DNA of 39,291 nt from positions 1-39,291 of the forward strand of contig JAJPZJ010000122.1 in assembly GCA_021204405.1 (NCBI GenBank). The letters run 5' to 3'. The stretch is from Tannerellaceae bacterium. GTDB lineage: Bacteria > Bacteroidota > Bacteroidia > Bacteroidales > Tannerellaceae. Position 1 is the stretch's first letter, and the number at the start of each line of letters is the position of its first letter. Under the pieces are notes generated by a model. The model was not told the DNA's origin. It did no database searches and saw only the letters and a program-made list of their open reading frames with translations. Shown here piece after piece: positions 38,410 through 39,291 of this stretch. Position numbers and translations under genes: made by a program.

Positions 38410-38474
38410 TTTTCTAAAAATTTATATATAACACTAAAAACAGAAAGATAACCCTTGTCGTAACAAACAAAGTA

Positions 38475-39017
38475 TTACTCTTTCTCTACTTGCATATAAC
38501 CTAACTCAAGCGGGGTTTTACGTCCGAAGATCTTCACCATCACTTTAAGTTTCTTTTTCTCGGCATTTACCTTCTCGATCACACCACTGAATCCGTTAAA
38601 CGGACCATAGGTTACCTTCACATTCTCGCCAACATAAAATTGGATATCGATGTCTTCCTGTTGCTCCTGCAATTCGTCTACCGTACCTAAAATACGATTT
38701 ACTTCAGCCGGGCGCAAAGGTACCGGATTATCCGATCCACCTAAGAATCCAATCACATTAGGGATGTTACGTAATCGATGAGCGACCTCTCCTACCAACG
38801 CAGCTTCTACTAATACATAGCCTGGTAAATAAGCTCTTTCTTTCATCACTTTTTTACCATTACGTACTGTAAAAGTTTTTTCTGTAGGGATCAACACCTG
38901 TGATACATACTCTCCCAGATCTGTATTCTTTAATTCAGCCTCAAGGTATTTCCTAACTTTATTTTCCTTACCACTAATGGCACGGAGAACATAAAATTTC
39001 TTCTGGATATCAGACAT
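38475..39017 (-). CDS. nusG: Transcription termination/antitermination factor NusG
   Basis: NusG binds RNA polymerase and couples it to Rho and to the ribosome. The 180-residue protein has the NGN domain (about 1-115, with YLPGYVLVEA and NVIGFLGG) and a C-terminal KOW domain beginning VGENVKVTYGPFNGFSGVIEK. It lies 12 bases after secE, the usual pairing in bacteria. Confidence 0.97.
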   Translation of the reverse strand: MSDIQKKFYVLRAISGKENKVRKYLEAELKNTDLGEYVSQVLIPTEKTFTVRNGKKVMKERAYLPGYVLVEAALVGEVAHRLRNIPNVIGFLGGSDNPVPLRPAEVNRILGTVDELQEQQEDIDIQFYVGENVKVTYGPFNGFSGVIEKVNAEKKKLKVMVKIFGRKTPLELGYMQVEKE

Positions 39018-39029
39018 ACCAAAAACTGA

Positions 39030-39224
39030 TTAAAAGATTTTCTCGTAGAAGAAACGCATCACAGTCTCAAAGCCTAAATCAACAACAAAGATTAATGCTG
39101 CAATTATAAGGGAAGCAATCATAACAACCACAGCACTATTGGAAAGTTCAGCTCTAGTAGGCCAAGAAACTTTATAAACAAGTTCGTTATAAGATTTCTT
39201 AATATAAGTAATTATCTTTTTCAT
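39030..39224 (-). CDS. secE: Preprotein translocase subunit SecE
   Basis: SecE clamps the SecY channel in the inner membrane. The short single-helix form has 64 residues: an amphipathic N-terminus (MKKIITYIKKSYNEL), the conserved KVSWPTRAEL motif, and one membrane helix at about 30-52. The frame stays open to 39272, but I choose the ATG at 39224 because the extra residues run into the tRNA gene and the family starts here. Confidence 0.96.
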   Translation of the reverse strand: MKKIITYIKKSYNELVYKVSWPTRAELSNSAVVVMIASLIIAALIFVVDLGFETVMRFFYEKIF

Positions 39225-39242
39225 CGAATCTATAGATTTTTG

Positions 39243-39291
39243 CACGGAAGGAGAGGCTCGAACTCCCGACACCTGGTTTTGGAGACCAGTG
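39243..39291 (-). tRNA. tRNA-Trp (CCA), 3' part only
   Basis: The minus strand holds the anticodon arm CTGGT-CTCCAAA-ACCAG (anticodon CCA, tryptophan), a T arm with GGGAG-TTCGAGC-CTCTC, the acceptor strand CTTCCGT and discriminator G. The 3' CCA is not encoded. The D arm and 5' acceptor strand lie beyond the window edge. It sits 18 bases upstream of the secE start and is probably processed from the same transcript. Confidence 0.93.

Noticed and set aside
39225..39272. N-terminal extension of SecE
   Set aside because: It overlaps the tRNA-Trp gene; SecE proteins of this group start at the MKKI position.

Overview
This window is a stretch of Bacteroidota (Bacteroidales) chromosome. The evidence is the gene set and order (tRNA-Trp, secE, nusG, rplK, rplA, rplJ, rplL, rpoB, rpoC, DUF3467), the absence of Shine-Dalgarno sequences, and many upstream copies of the Bacteroidota sigma-factor box TAnnTTTG, several with TTTG 19-20 bp further upstream. 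A Parabacteroides/Tannerella-type organism is my best guess; no 16S is present to confirm it. I see no insertion sequence, prophage, integrase or CRISPR array.

Layout. About 0.1-4.4 kb (minus): the sbcD-sbcC double-strand-break nuclease operon. 4.5-6.2 kb (plus): an AspT/YidE-type transporter behind a 26-bp tandem duplication. 6.2-9.5 kb: a PG_1098-like methyltransferase, a membrane protein with a long helical domain, and two intergenic regions rich in small repeats. 9.5-13.3 kb (minus): folB, a group B-type [FeFe]-hydrogenase, a PNGase F-like glycosidase gene broken by one base in an A8 tract, and a HAD phosphatase. 13.4-13.8 kb (plus): a bactofilin. 13.9-20.9 kb (minus): malQ (two CBM20 domains plus GH77), a B12-dependent ribonucleotide reductase, and dnaA. 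21.2-24.6 kb (minus): an MCE/MlaD protein, a cell-wall amidase, and the rpsF-rpsR-rplI operon. 24.8-26.3 kb (plus): a Wzi-like outer-membrane protein, converging on plsC. 27.1 kb: a 56-residue membrane protein. 27.4-39.3 kb (minus): DUF3467, rpoC, rpoB, rplL, rplJ, rplA, rplK, nusG, secE and a tRNA-Trp cut by the window edge.

How the genes fit together. The right third is the core transcription/translation cluster, with a terminator-like hairpin between rplL and rpoB that probably sets the ratio of ribosomal protein to RNA polymerase. The middle holds DNA replication (dnaA, nrdJ) and envelope functions. The left third is metabolic and repair content and looks richer in G+C than the right half.

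The most notable items are the frameshifted PNGase F-like gene, whose two halves are both well conserved; four 22-bp tandem repeats at 9311-9398; an inverted REP-like pair near 9.1 kb; the small membrane protein gene at 27143-27313; and the rplL-rpoB hairpin. I did not find a clearly new multi-gene system.
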